A stretch of 64,000 nucleotides of DNA from Caballeronia peredens (GCA_001544595.2 FCOH02000020.1:41500-105499); one strand, 5' to 3'; shown: positions 1 to 9,645, numbered from the stretch's first letter. The notes: generated by a model from the sequence alone, not told the origin. A program made the numbers and translations.

Positions 1-430
1 CCTGCGGCACGTGGCGCGAGCTCGTATAGAGGCCATGAAAATCCCAGATGGATTTCTGCGCGAGCGGGAAGTGGTCGGTCAGAAAGCCGCCGCCGTTCTT
101 CTTCGAGAAGAAGCCGTTGAAGCCCCACTGACTCTCCTGCTTCGCGCCGATGTCCAGCAGATCGACGACGAGCAGATCGCCCGGCGCCGCGCCATGCACG
201 CCTACCGGACCCGATAGAAAGTGGACGATCGACAGATCGATGTCGCGCACGTCGTCCGCCGAATCGTTGTTCTTGATGAAGCCGCCGGTCCAGTCGTAGG
301 TCTCGAGAATGAACTCTTCGCCGGGCTTGACCCAGGCGGCCATCGGGATGTCGGGATGCCAGCGGTTGTGCACCTGCTCGTTGTCGTATGCGGACTGGTT
401 CAGGTTGACCTTGATGAGCGTTTCAGCCAT
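1..430 (-). CDS. fmdA: Formamidase (FmdA/AmdA family), N-terminal part, cut by window edge
   Basis: Hydrolyses formamide (or short amides) to formate and ammonia in the cytoplasm. About 143 N-terminal residues are visible, read leftward from an ATG at 430 with AAGGAG upstream; the rest lies outside the window. Stretches such as NRWHPDIPM, YDWTGG, NNDSADDVRD, HFLSGP and WGFNGFFSKKNGGGFL are hallmarks of the formamidase branch of the acetamidase/formamidase family. It follows the amide channel gene at 503-1015 by 72 bp on the same strand, so the two are probably co-transcribed: the channel brings in the amide and the enzyme splits it. Formate released here could feed the formate dehydrogenase encoded further along the window, which is inference. 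Confidence 0.93.
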   Translation of the reverse strand, partial: MAETLIKVNLNQSAYDNEQVHNRWHPDIPMAAWVKPGEEFILETYDWTGGFIKNNDSADDVRDIDLSIVHFLSGPVGVHGAAPGDLLVVDLLDIGAKQESQWGFNGFFSKKNGGGFLTDHFPLAQKSIWDFHGLYTSSRHVPQ

Positions 431-502
431 GACGAATGTCTCCTTGTCGGATCAGGCCGGCTCGCATGCCGGCATAGGGACAGCACTTCGGTTGAAGCCT
501 GA

Positions 503-1015
503 TTAGCTGAGCGTGCCGTTGAGCAGGAGGTATCCCGGAAGCCAGCCGGTCAGGATTCCCGCGATCACCGTGACGGCACCCGTCAGCTTCACGATGGGAC
601 GTTGCAGCGCGAGCAGCACGAAGAACAGCAACCACAGAAACGCCCAGCCGAACCAGCACAGGGCAAACCAGACAGACCACGTCGAATTCGCGTGCGTGAT
701 CGAATCGATACCGACCGGAATGATCGTGATGGCGACGAACAGGCTGAACCAGCCGAGCCCGCGGCCGTCGGCGCCGTTATAGCGGTTGATCGCCACCCAA
801 AAGTACGTGAACGTGAACAGCAAGGTGAGCGCCGCGGCTTTGATCGACGCGGCATCCGCGGCCGTGCCGAACGCGAGCTTGAGCGACGCCAGCAGCGTGA
901 TGCCGCCCGCGAACACATTGATGACCCATATCTCCCGGTCGCCGATCTTGCCGAGCAGCCAGAGCCCGTTCAAAAACAATACGGCGCCGACATAAAGCAA
1001 ACACAAGCCCAGCAT
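503..1015 (-). CDS. AmiS/UreI family amide/urea channel
   Basis: Inner-membrane channel of 170 residues, almost the length of Pseudomonas AmiS (171). It starts MLGLCLLYVGAVLFLNGLWL and has about six or seven hydrophobic helices with short loops. The family conducts urea or short-chain amides into the cell. GAGGAGATCACC sits just before the ATG and supports the start. The gene stands directly upstream of formamidase on the same strand, so short amides such as formamide are the likely substrate rather than urea. No urease genes are visible. Confidence 0.9.
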   Translation of the reverse strand: MLGLCLLYVGAVLFLNGLWLLGKIGDREIWVINVFAGGITLLASLKLAFGTAADAASIKAAALTLLFTFTYFWVAINRYNGADGRGLGWFSLFVAITIIPVGIDSITHANSTWSVWFALCWFGWAFLWLLFFVLLALQRPIVKLTGAVTVIAGILTGWLPGYLLLNGTLS

Positions 1016-1195
1016 GGTGATCTCCTCATGGCGCCCGACAGGCGGCGCGAGTTCTCTGCGGTCAGATTGTGTTCACGGTGCACGCGTGCCGCGGCGACAT
1101 CGTGGGCCTTGGGACACGACTCATGATAGGGACGCGCCATCAGGCGCGAATCCCCCAGCGCGAGGAATTTGATTCGCCCGTTCAGGGCATGGGGA

Positions 1196-1213
1196 CTCAC
1201 CCAGATGGGTGAG
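1196..1213. repeat. Short perfect inverted repeat upstream of the amide operon
   Basis: CTCACCC and GGGTGAG form 7-bp arms around the 4-nt loop AGAT. The repeat lies between the stop of the LuxR-type gene and the start of the amide channel, about 180 bp upstream of the channel ATG. No T-run follows on either strand, so it looks more like a protein-binding site than a terminator. Confidence 0.35.
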
Positions 1214-1234
1214 ACTGGCGCGCGATGCGTCAGA

Positions 1235-2383
1235 TCAGATGGATAGGCAGATGCGTCCGTGCAGATGCACGAGTTCCATCTGACTGTGCGTGTCGGTCTT
1301 CTGGAAGATCTGCTTGAGATGGCTGCGCGCGGTATTCTCGGAGACGTGCAGTTCGCGCGCCGCGCTCGCGATGGAATGGCCGGTGACGATGAGCGAGCTC
1401 ATGCGTGCCTGCGCCGGGCTCAGGCCGAACTGGCGCACGAAGGCGCAATCCGCGTGGTCGTCGTCCGATGCGACGTTGAGCGCCGTGAGAATCGCGAGGT
1501 TGCGCATTTCGCCGAGTTCCGCGCTGAACACGGAACCGGCTGCGCGAATCGAAATGACGGCCGGATTTGCGTGTCCCGGCGCGGACAGAGAAAGCACCTG
1601 TGCCGGGCGTTCATCCGCATTCACCGACGCATGCGTTGCGCGGGCGATGGCGTCCTGCAACACGCGATCGTCGGCGCTCGACGCGGCCACGATGCGCCCT
1701 TCCTCGATACGCAAGCCCGCCACGGTGTCGCAGGCGTCGTGCGCGCCGGCGCTGCCGAACACCATGCGCGCATTCGAATCGACGAGCATGGCCGCGCGCG
1801 CATGCGTGTTCACGATGCTTCTGAGCGCGCGATTCATGTCGTCGGTTTCGCGCAGGCGCCAGCGGATATCTAGCGCAAGCGTGAGATGCGGCAACAGCGC
1901 GGCGAATGCGTTTCTTTCGCGCGGGCCGAAGCGCGGTTCATCCGGTCCGCGATGCAGATCGAGGTAATACACGAGCGTGTTGCGCCGCGCAATCACGCCG
2001 CATAGCCGGTGATAGAGCCCGTGCGGCAACAAGAGTCCGCGATAAAAATCGGTCTTGACCAGTTCGCGATTGCTGAGCAGTTCCTCGCCCGCCATCACGC
2101 GGCCTTCGCTATAGGCATCGCTCGAAAGAAACCATGGATTGCGCGACGCATAGTCGGCGAGCGCATCGCACAACAGCGGATCGCGCGGCGCGGAATAGAG
2201 CGCGAACCCCTGGCGGGTCGCGAAACTATGACGGGCGAGCGCGGCCCAGCGCACGCGAAAACGCTCGCGGATTCGCGCGAGCACGCCGCACCAGGCGTCG
2301 TCGGAGTCGCCCGCTGCGTGAACGTGGTAGACAAGATCGTCGCCTGCAACAGGGGCGACGGCGCTCGCGATCAGCGGCGTCAT
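1235..2383 (-). CDS. LuxR-family transcriptional regulator
   Basis: DNA-binding regulator of 382 residues. The last ~65 residues form a LuxR-type helix-turn-helix (LSPAQARMSSLIVTGHSIA, then LHVSENTARSHLKQIFQK). The long N-terminal part is probably a ligand- or signal-sensing domain but shows no motif I can name. The ATG at 2383 is chosen because GGAG lies 6 nt upstream; a GTG at 2437 would add 18 residues but lacks a clear ribosome site. It lies upstream of the amide channel and formamidase on the same strand, separated by about 220 bp, so it is a candidate regulator of amide use. That link rests on position only. Confidence 0.85.
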   Translation of the reverse strand: MTPLIASAVAPVAGDDLVYHVHAAGDSDDAWCGVLARIRERFRVRWAALARHSFATRQGFALYSAPRDPLLCDALADYASRNPWFLSSDAYSEGRVMAGEELLSNRELVKTDFYRGLLLPHGLYHRLCGVIARRNTLVYYLDLHRGPDEPRFGPRERNAFAALLPHLTLALDIRWRLRETDDMNRALRSIVNTHARAAMLVDSNARMVFGSAGAHDACDTVAGLRIEEGRIVAASSADDRVLQDAIARATHASVNADERPAQVLSLSAPGHANPAVISIRAAGSVFSAELGEMRNLAILTALNVASDDDHADCAFVRQFGLSPAQARMSSLIVTGHSIASAARELHVSENTARSHLKQIFQKTDTHSQMELVHLHGRICLSI

Positions 2384-2650
2384 GTCTGCTCCGATGCGGA
2401 AAGTGAAGGCGTCGGGAAGGAATGCAACGACGCGCACAGGCGTCGTCCGCCAGTGTTCGCAGACGGGCGCGCGGGGTCAATCGGAACAAACCCGGTCAGA
2501 TGTCTGCGAGCCGTTCTGCAAGTGCCTGACGGGAAGTTGCGGCATCGCATCTTTCAGCGAATAATCGAATCGTCCATCGAAAGGACTGTGAACAGACCTT
2601 AAGCGGCTGCGTCCGTCAACTCGTTTCAGGCAGATCGGTGGCGAACCGTC

Positions 2651-5392
2651 ATGCGAATCAAGCGCGATTATCAATCCTGGGTGGCGAACGAAACACTCGA
2701 AGATTACGCGTTGCGTTACGCAGCAAGCTCCTATAGAAGATGGTCGCCATCCACGCTCGCCAATACCGCGCTCGGCGGCATCTCGTTTCTCGCGCTCGAA
2801 GCCATCGGCGCGAGCATCACGCTCAGTTTCGGCTTTCATAACGCGTTTCCCGCGATCCTCGTCGTGTGCGCGCTGATCTTTCTCGTGAGCGTGCCGATCG
2901 CGTATTACTCCAGCGAGGCCAACGTCGACATCGATCTGCTCACGCGCGGCGCGGGCTTCGGCTATGTCGGGTCCACGATCACGTCGCTGATCTATGCGTC
3001 GTTCACGTTCATCTTCTTCGCGCTCGAAGCCGCTATCCTCGCGCAGGCGCTCGAGCTCGCTGCGGGCATCAACATCGTGATCGGTTATCTGCTTTCTTCG
3101 CTGCTGATCATTCCGCTCGTGTTCTTCGGCGTCACGCTCATCAACCAGTTGCAGCGATGGACACAGCCGCTCTGGGCGATCCTGCTCGTCGCGCCGTTCG
3201 TGTTCATTCTTTGGCAGGACCCCGACGTGCTGCATCGCTGGGCTGCGTTTCCCGGTCTCGGCGCGACGGCCGAAGCGCGCGGCGGCCGCATCGACGTCCT
3301 GCTGTTCGGCGCGGCGGCGGGGGTGCTGTTTTCGCTGATGGGACAGATCGGCGAACAGGTCGACTATCTGCGCTTCCTGCCCGACAGGACCGCGCGCAAT
3401 CGCGTCTCGTGGTGGAGCGCGATGCTGCTGGCCGGACCCGGATGGATCATCGTCGGCGGACTGAAACTGCTGGCCGGAAGCCTGCTCGCCGTGCTCGCGT
3501 TGCAGGACGGCGTGGCAGCCGTCGATGCCGTCGTGCCGGTGCATATGTACGTCACCGCGTATCGGCATGTGTTCGACAGTCCCGCGCTGGCGCTCGCGGT
3601 CGCCACGCTGTTCGTCGTGATCTCGCAGGTGAAGATCAACGTGACGAACGCGTATGCCGGTTCGCTCGCGTGGTCCAACGTGTTCGCGCGCCTCACGCAC
3701 TATCATCCGGGGCGCGTCGTGTGGCTCGTGTTCAACGTGATGATCGCGCTGCTGCTCACGTTGCTCGGCATCTTCAAGACGCTCGAAACCGTGTTGAGCG
3801 TGTACTCGAATCTCGTGATCGCATGGCTCGGCGCGCTGGTCGCGGACCTTGTCGTGCTCAAGCCGCTCGGTGTGAGCCCGCGCCGCATCGAGTTCAAGCG
3901 CGCGCATCTCTATCAGGTGAATCCGGTCGGCTGCGGCGCGATGCTGATCGCGTCCGTCGTGTCCACCTGCGCGTTCGCGGGTTTGTTCGGCGACTACGCG
4001 CGCGCCTATTCCGCGTTCATCGCGCTGTTTCTCGCGTTCGTCAGCGCGATCGCCATTGCATACGCCACAGGCGGCCGCTATTACATCGCGCGCGCCGACG
4101 AGCAGTATGCGGACATGCCGCGCACGCAACTCGTGCGCTGCTGCATCTGCGAGCGCGACTACGAAGCCGCCGACATGGCGTGGTGTCCGTTCAATCAAGG
4201 TTCGATCTGTTCGCTCTGTTGCGGGCTCGACAATCACTGTCGCGACCGCTGCAAGGCGCCAGCCGAATCCTTCGCGAGCGAGCTCGCCCATGCGCCCGGA
4301 CCCAGCACGCTCGCGCCGCATTTCGGCAGACGCATCGGGCGTTTCTTCGGGCTCTTCGTGATTGCATCGACGGCCACGGGCGCCGTGTTTCTGCTTTCCT
4401 GGCGTCTGATCGAAATCGCCGATGCAACCGCGCGCGGCCAGATCGCCGACGTCCTGCTGCACACCTATGCGGCCACGCTGCCGCTGCTTGCGTTCGGCGC
4501 GTGGTGGATCGTGCTGTCGCAGGAAAGCCGCGAGCTCGCGCAAGGCGATTTGCTGCAGTCGCTGCACAACCTCGAGACGACGCGCAAAGAACTCGTCGAA
4601 TCGGAGCGGATGGCGTCGCTGGGCGGACTCGTCGCCGGCGTTGCGCACGAGATCAACACGCCCGTCGGCATCGTGGTGAGTGCGGCTTCCTATCTGCGCG
4701 ACCGCACCGAACTCGTGAGCGACAGCCTGAAGCGTCAGGACCTGACCGAAGAAGCGCTCGGCAACTATCTGCGCGATGCCGGTCAGTCGACGCGCCTCAT
4801 GCTCTCCAACGCCGATCGCGCCGCGCGGCTCGTGCAGAGCTTCAAGCAAGTCGCGGTCGATCAGGTCAGCGAGGCGCGGCGTCAGTTCGATCTTGGCGAA
4901 TATATCCGCGAGACCGTGCTGAGCGTCGAGCCCCGCTTGCGCGGCACGCGCGTCTCGCTGCGCGTCGACTGTCCCGCCGGCATCCTGATGGACTCGTTTC
5001 CGGGCCCGCTCGCGCAGGTGCTGACCAATCTCATCCTCAATTCGCTCGTGCATGCGTTCGCGCCGGGCGAGGTCGGGCACATCGTGATTTCGGCGCGACG
5101 TTCGGGCGATGCGCACGTCGTGCTCGAACACGCCGACGACGGCAGCGGCATCCCCGACGAACTGCACGAACGCATCTTCGAGCCGTTCTTCACGACGCGC
5201 CGCGGCTCCGGCGGCAGCGGACTCGGTCTGCATCTCGCCTATGCGCTCGTCACGCGCGCGCTGGACGGCACGCTGTCGGTGCGCAACGGCGTGCCCGCGG
5301 GCACCGTGTTCGCGCTCACGCTGCCGCGCGTGGCGGGTGCGCAGGACGGCGCACTCCACGCCCTGCGGGGCATTCAGGGAGAAGAGCAATGA
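2651..5392 (+). CDS. NCS1-permease-like domain fused to sensor histidine kinase
   Basis: Membrane sensor kinase of 913 residues. Residues ~30-465 form about 12 membrane helices resembling NCS1 cytosine/purine permeases. Residues ~495-533 hold a dense Cys cluster (CCICERD, WCPF, CSLCCG, CRDRC) that could bind zinc. Two further hydrophobic helices follow, then a HisKA domain with the phospho-acceptor His666 in GVAHEINTP, and an ATPase with the N box (NLILNSLVHAF), DDGSGIPDE and GGSGLGLHL. The design recalls CbrA-type kinases, where a transporter-like module senses or carries the ligand. The stop overlaps the next start (ATGA), so kinase and response regulator are translationally coupled. The ligand is unknown; a purine, pyrimidine or amide-like compound is possible. 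Confidence 0.9.
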   Translation: MRIKRDYQSWVANETLEDYALRYAASSYRRWSPSTLANTALGGISFLALEAIGASITLSFGFHNAFPAILVVCALIFLVSVPIAYYSSEANVDIDLLTRGAGFGYVGSTITSLIYASFTFIFFALEAAILAQALELAAGINIVIGYLLSSLLIIPLVFFGVTLINQLQRWTQPLWAILLVAPFVFILWQDPDVLHRWAAFPGLGATAEARGGRIDVLLFGAAAGVLFSLMGQIGEQVDYLRFLPDRTARNRVSWWSAMLLAGPGWIIVGGLKLLAGSLLAVLALQDGVAAVDAVVPVHMYVTAYRHVFDSPALALAVATLFVVISQVKINVTNAYAGSLAWSNVFARLTHYHPGRVVWLVFNVMIALLLTLLGIFKTLETVLSVYSNLVIAWLGALVADLVVLKPLGVSPRRIEFKRAHLYQVNPVGCGAMLIASVVSTCAFAGLFGDYARAYSAFIALFLAFVSAIAIAYATGGRYYIARADEQYADMPRTQLVRCCICERDYEAADMAWCPFNQGSICSLCCGLDNHCRDRCKAPAESFASELAHAPGPSTLAPHFGRRIGRFFGLFVIASTATGAVFLLSWRLIEIADATARGQIADVLLHTYAATLPLLAFGAWWIVLSQESRELAQGDLLQSLHNLETTRKELVESERMASLGGLVAGVAHEINTPVGIVVSAASYLRDRTELVSDSLKRQDLTEEALGNYLRDAGQSTRLMLSNADRAARLVQSFKQVAVDQVSEARRQFDLGEYIRETVLSVEPRLRGTRVSLRVDCPAGILMDSFPGPLAQVLTNLILNSLVHAFAPGEVGHIVISARRSGDAHVVLEHADDGSGIPDELHERIFEPFFTTRRGSGGSGLGLHLAYALVTRALDGTLSVRNGVPAGTVFALTLPRVAGAQDGALHALRGIQGEEQ

Positions 5393-6669
5393 CGGCTCCC
5401 TCATGGCTGCGCAGCCAGCCGACTTCCGCCGATGCAGCGCGCACGCTCACCGGTCCGCCGCTGCCGCCGTGGCATGTGCTGCTCGTCGACGATGCGCCCG
5501 AGATCCACGAAGTGACGCGCCTCGTGCTCGCCGATGCCGCGTTCTCCGGCAGGCCCATCGAGTTGACGAGCGCGCTCTCCGCGGCGGAGGCGCGCGCTTA
5601 TCTCGCGGCGCATCCGGGCACCGCGCTGATCCTGCTCGATGTCGTCATGGAAGAGGACGATGCCGGTCTCGAACTCGTGCGCCATATCCGCGAGCAACTC
5701 GACGATCACGACGTGCAGATCATCCTGCGCACGGGTCAGCCCGGCATGGCGCCCGAGCGCGACGTCATCACGCGCTACGAGATCAACGGCTACTTCCTGA
5801 AGACGGAGCTGACCGCGCAGAAGCTCACGTCGATCGTGGTGACGGGCTTGCGCACGTACGAGACCATTCAGGCGTTGCGCTGCGCGCAGACGCTCGCGAG
5901 CGCGCCGGCCGTCAACGGCACGCATGCCGTGATCGACCGCGAACGCGAGCAGGCCGTCCGCGCGGACCTCGAAGCCGCCGTTCGCGCGGACGCGATGGTG
6001 CTTCACGCGTTGCCGCAGATCGATCTGGCATCGAATGCGCTCAGGAGCCTCGAACTGCAGCCCGCCTGGCCGGCGCGCGAGGGCGTGCTGCATCCTGCGC
6101 AGATCGTCGCGATCACGGACGATGCCGACGTGCTGCTCGCGCTCGACCGGATGACTCTACGCCGCGCCTGTGCGCTCGCAATCGAACACGGCAAGAGCGG
6201 CGACGAGCCCGCGCCACGCGTTTCGTTGCCGCTGTTGTCGAGACGTCTGAGCGACGAGCAACTGGTCGCGCTGGTGAAGGACGCGCTCGCCGAAGCACGT
6301 CTTTCCGGTGATGCGCTCGATCTGCAATTCAACGCCGCGCTGCTCGCGGAGCGCAGGCTCGCCGCGCACGCGCTGCAGGCGCTGGGTGTGTCGATCACGC
6401 TGATCGATTTCGGTCTGGAGCGTATCTCGCTGCTCGATCTCGAGGCGCTGCGGCCCGACAGGATACGGATTCATGCGAACTTCGTCCGGGACGTCGCGCG
6501 TCAGAACGAACGCGCGGTCGTCGCGCGGGCCATCGTAGCGCTGGCGCATACGCTCGGCGTGAGCGCGATCGCCGATGGCGTGTCGAACAGCGAAGATCTG
6601 CAGTTCTTCCGATGGGAAGGCTGCGATCTCGGTCAGGGCGATGCGCTCGCGGTCGCGCGGCGCGTGTAA
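5389..6669 (+). CDS. Response regulator with REC domain and degenerate EAL-like C-terminus
   Basis: Partner of the permease-kinase, starting inside its stop codon. This 426-residue protein has a receiver domain at ~30-150 with the phosphorylatable Asp84 in LILLDVVMEED and the later motif FLKTEL. A middle region of unclear fold follows, then a C-terminal part that reads like an EAL domain: LGVSITLIDFGLE, then RIRIHANFV, then ADGVSNSEDLQFF and GCDLGQGDAL. Catalytic EAL residues are changed (DDFG to IDFG, K-I-D to R-I-H, AEGVE to ADGVS), so c-di-GMP hydrolysis is unlikely. It may bind a partner instead. No DNA-binding domain is seen. Confidence 0.85.
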   Translation: MTAPSWLRSQPTSADAARTLTGPPLPPWHVLLVDDAPEIHEVTRLVLADAAFSGRPIELTSALSAAEARAYLAAHPGTALILLDVVMEEDDAGLELVRHIREQLDDHDVQIILRTGQPGMAPERDVITRYEINGYFLKTELTAQKLTSIVVTGLRTYETIQALRCAQTLASAPAVNGTHAVIDREREQAVRADLEAAVRADAMVLHALPQIDLASNALRSLELQPAWPAREGVLHPAQIVAITDDADVLLALDRMTLRRACALAIEHGKSGDEPAPRVSLPLLSRRLSDEQLVALVKDALAEARLSGDALDLQFNAALLAERRLAAHALQALGVSITLIDFGLERISLLDLEALRPDRIRIHANFVRDVARQNERAVVARAIVALAHTLGVSAIADGVSNSEDLQFFRWEGCDLGQGDALAVARRV

Positions 6670-6696
6670 AAAAAGCCGCTCCCGAGGGAGCGGCTT
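6667..6696 (-). terminator. Rho-independent terminator of ilvD
   Basis: An 11-bp perfect stem (AAGCCGCTCCC / GGGAGCGGCTT) is followed on the minus strand by a run of seven T. It ends the minus-strand ilvD transcript and overlaps the stop codon of the plus-strand response regulator, so the two genes converge here. Confidence 0.85.
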
Positions 6697-6740
6697 CGCA
6701 TTGAACCACGCATGGAAACGCGCTCAAGGCGCGTCACGCA

Positions 6741-8600
6741 TCAGTCATCCAGCAACGACAAATCACGCACCGCGCCCTTGTCCGCCGACATCACGAGCTT
6801 CGCGTAAGCCTTCAGCGCCGCCGACACCTTGCGCGGACGCGGCTTTGCCGGCTTCCAGCCCTTCGCGTTCTGCTCTTCGCGGCGCTGCGCCAGTTCCTCG
6901 TCGCTCAGCAGGACGTCGATCGTGCGATTCGGGATGTCGATGCGGATCCTGTCGCCATCGCGCACGAGGCCGATCGCGCCGCCCGCCGCCGCTTCCGGCG
7001 AACAGTGACCGATCGACAGACCCGACGTGCCGCCCGAGAAGCGGCCATCGGTGAGCAGCGCGCACGCCTTGCCGAGTCCCTTCGACTTGATATAGCTCGT
7101 CGGATAAAGCATTTCCTGCATGCCCGGGCCGCCCTTCGGACCTTCGTAGCGCACGATCACGACGTCGCCCGCCTTGACCTTGCCCGCGAGAATGTTTTCG
7201 ACGGCTTCATCCTGCGACTCGGTGACATGCGCCGAGCCTTCGAACACGAGAATGCTCTCGTCGACGCCCGCCGTCTTCACGACACAGCCGTCGCGCGCGA
7301 TGTTGCCCTTCAGCACCGCGAGGCCGCCTTCCTTCGAGAACGCGTGTTCATACGAACGGATGCAGCCCTCGGCGCGATCGGTATCGAGGCTCGGCCAGCG
7401 CGTGTTCTGGCTGAATGCCGTCTGCGTCGGGATCCCGGCGGGGCCCGCCATGTAGAAGGTCCGCACGGCAGGATCGTCGGTGCGCACGACGTCCCACTGA
7501 TCGAGCGCGTCCTTGAGCGTCGGCGTGTGCACCGTCGGCACGTCGGTGTGCAGCTTGCCGGCGCGATCCAGTTCGCCCAGGATCGCCATGATGCCGCCCG
7601 CGCGATGCACATCCTCGATGTGGTACTTGTTCGTGTTCGGCGCGACCTTGCACAGTTGCGGGACCGTGCGCGACAGGCGGTCGATGTCGTCCATCGTGAA
7701 GTCGATGCCCGCTTCCTGTGCGATCGCCAGCAAATGCAGGATGGTGTTGGTCGAGCCGCCCATCGCGATATCGAGCGTCATCGCGTTTTCGAAGGCCTTG
7801 AAGCCCACCGCGCGCGGCAGCACGCGCGTGTCTTCCTGCTCGTAATAGCGGCGCGCCAGCTCGACGATGCCGCGCCCCGCGCGCCTGAAGAGCTGCTCGC
7901 GGTCCGCGTGCGTCGCGACCACCGTGCCGTTGCCGGGCAGCGAAAGGCCGAGCGCTTCGGTCAGACAGTTCATCGAGTTGGCCGTGAACATGCCCGAGCA
8001 CGAGCCGCACGTCGGGCACGCGGAACGCTCGACTTCGGCCACTTCGGCGTCGCTGTATTTTTCGTCGGCGGCGATCACCATGGCGTCGACCAGATCCAGC
8101 TTCTTGAACTCCATCGCCTTGGTGACGGGATTCGCGAGACGCGTCTTGCCCGCTTCCATCGGGCCGCCGGAGACGAAGATCACCGGAATGTCGAGACGCA
8201 TCGCCGCCATCAGCATGCCGGGCGTGATCTTGTCGCAGTTGGAGATGCATACCATGGCGTCGGCGCAATGCGCGTTGACCATGTACTCGACCGAATCCGC
8301 GATGATGTCGCGGCTCGGCAGCGAATACAGCATGCCGTCATGCCCCATCGCGATGCCGTCATCGACCGCGATGGTGTTGAATTCCTTGGCCACGCCGCCC
8401 GCGGCTTCGATCTCGCGCGCGACGAGCTGGCCGAGATCCTTCAGGTGCACGTGACCCGGCACGAACTGGGTGAACGAGTTGACCACCGCGATGATCGGCT
8501 TCGAGAAATCTTCGTCTTTCATGCCGGTGGCGCGCCAGAGGGAGCGCGCCCCCGCCATGTTGCGGCCGGCGGTGGAAGTTTTGGAACGGTATGTGGGCAT
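6741..8600 (-). CDS. ilvD: Dihydroxy-acid dehydratase
   Basis: Iron-sulfur enzyme of branched-chain amino acid synthesis. It dehydrates 2,3-dihydroxy-isovalerate and 2,3-dihydroxy-3-methylvalerate to the 2-keto acids leading to valine, leucine and isoleucine. At 619 residues it matches E. coli IlvD (616). The protein starts MPTYRSKTSTAGRNMAG, and the cluster-ligand contexts CISNCDKITPGM and CPTCGSCSGMFTANSM are present. The reading frame stays open upstream to 8831, but the conserved N-terminus fixes the ATG at 8600. It seems monocistronic, with its own terminator. Confidence 0.97.
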   Translation of the reverse strand: MPTYRSKTSTAGRNMAGARSLWRATGMKDEDFSKPIIAVVNSFTQFVPGHVHLKDLGQLVAREIEAAGGVAKEFNTIAVDDGIAMGHDGMLYSLPSRDIIADSVEYMVNAHCADAMVCISNCDKITPGMLMAAMRLDIPVIFVSGGPMEAGKTRLANPVTKAMEFKKLDLVDAMVIAADEKYSDAEVAEVERSACPTCGSCSGMFTANSMNCLTEALGLSLPGNGTVVATHADREQLFRRAGRGIVELARRYYEQEDTRVLPRAVGFKAFENAMTLDIAMGGSTNTILHLLAIAQEAGIDFTMDDIDRLSRTVPQLCKVAPNTNKYHIEDVHRAGGIMAILGELDRAGKLHTDVPTVHTPTLKDALDQWDVVRTDDPAVRTFYMAGPAGIPTQTAFSQNTRWPSLDTDRAEGCIRSYEHAFSKEGGLAVLKGNIARDGCVVKTAGVDESILVFEGSAHVTESQDEAVENILAGKVKAGDVVIVRYEGPKGGPGMQEMLYPTSYIKSKGLGKACALLTDGRFSGGTSGLSIGHCSPEAAAGGAIGLVRDGDRIRIDIPNRTIDVLLSDEELAQRREEQNAKGWKPAKPRPRKVSAALKAYAKLVMSADKGAVRDLSLLDD

Positions 8601-8790
8601 CGTGGATTGCTCTGGAAATATCGCGGAAGAGAAGCGGGCCACGAGGATAAAGGCCCTTTCACGCCCGTGCGGACAACCTCTTGAGCTGCGCCCGGGCAAA
8701 ACCGCGATTATCCCACAGCGCCTGCCCACGGGCTTTGCGGCCCGAAGAGGCGCTTTATTCCACGATTTCCGCCGCGCTTCACGTCGACGG

Positions 8791-9645
8791 CTAGCCGACG
8801 CCCCGTGCGCGGAATTCGACCGGAAGCGCACGCTTGTGCCGCGTCGCCGTGTGGAAGCGGTGAATCGTCGCGCGCACTTTTTCGCTCACGTCCCGGCCTT
8901 CGAGAAAGTCGTCGATGTCGTCGTAGGAAATGCCGTAGCTGTCCTCGTCGGGGCGTTGCGGCGTGAGCGTTTCGAGGTCCGCCGTCGGAACCTTCATGAC
9001 GAGGCTCTCCGGCGCGCCCATCGAGCGGGCCAAGGCGCGCACGCGGCGTTTCGTGAGTCCGGACAAGGGCAGGATGTCCGCGCCGCCGTCGCCGTACTTC
9101 GTGAAGAATCCCATCAGCGATTCGGCAGCGTGATCGGTGCCGATGACCACGCCCGCGCGCGCGCCCGCGATCGCATATTGCGCGATCATCCGTTCGCGCG
9201 CCTTGATGTTGCCGAGCACGAAATCTTTCTGCGATTCGTCGGTGTAATGCGCGCCGGCCTGCTCGAGCGCCGCGAGCATGGCGTCGGATGCGCCCGCGAT
9301 GTTCACGTCCAGTCTCTCGTCCGGACGCACGAAGTCGAGCGCGCGTTGCGCGTCGTGTTCGTCGCGCTGAATTCCGTAGGGCAATCTGAGCGCGACGAAA
9401 CGCGCTTCGTAGCCGCGCGCACGAAGACGCTCGACGCTCAGTTGCGCGAGCCGCCCCGCCGTCGACGAATCGACGCCGCCGCTGATGCCCAGCACGTAAG
9501 TCCGCAGTCCCTGCGATTCGAGATAGGCGCTCAGAAATTCGATGCGCTGCTCGCGCTCGGCGTCGACGTCGAAAGTCTGCGCGACGCCGAGTGCACGAAT
9601 GACTTGCGCCTGCCACGCGTCCCATGCAATGTTGTCATCGGCCAT
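8791..9645 (-). CDS. nadE: Ammonia-dependent NAD+ synthetase
   Basis: Last step of NAD synthesis: amidation of nicotinate adenine dinucleotide with ATP and ammonia. It has 284 residues, like E. coli NadE (275), and no glutaminase domain, so it uses free ammonia. Seen are the ATP-pyrophosphatase P-loop LGISGGVDSSTAG, the motif GTDHAAESLMGFFTKYGDG, and DLETLTPQRPDEDSYGISY. The ATG at 9645 has GGAGAAAC in front; the open frame extends upstream to 9759 without support. It is divergent from the DUF3597 gene. Confidence 0.96.
   Translation of the reverse strand: MADDNIAWDAWQAQVIRALGVAQTFDVDAEREQRIEFLSAYLESQGLRTYVLGISGGVDSSTAGRLAQLSVERLRARGYEARFVALRLPYGIQRDEHDAQRALDFVRPDERLDVNIAGASDAMLAALEQAGAHYTDESQKDFVLGNIKARERMIAQYAIAGARAGVVIGTDHAAESLMGFFTKYGDGGADILPLSGLTKRRVRALARSMGAPESLVMKVPTADLETLTPQRPDEDSYGISYDDIDDFLEGRDVSEKVRATIHRFHTATRHKRALPVEFRARGVG

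Noticed and set aside
2477..5404. 975-codon open frame opposite the permease-kinase gene
   Set aside because: Arg/His/Asp-rich low-complexity translation with no domain; it is the antisense shadow of a GC-rich gene with clear motifs.
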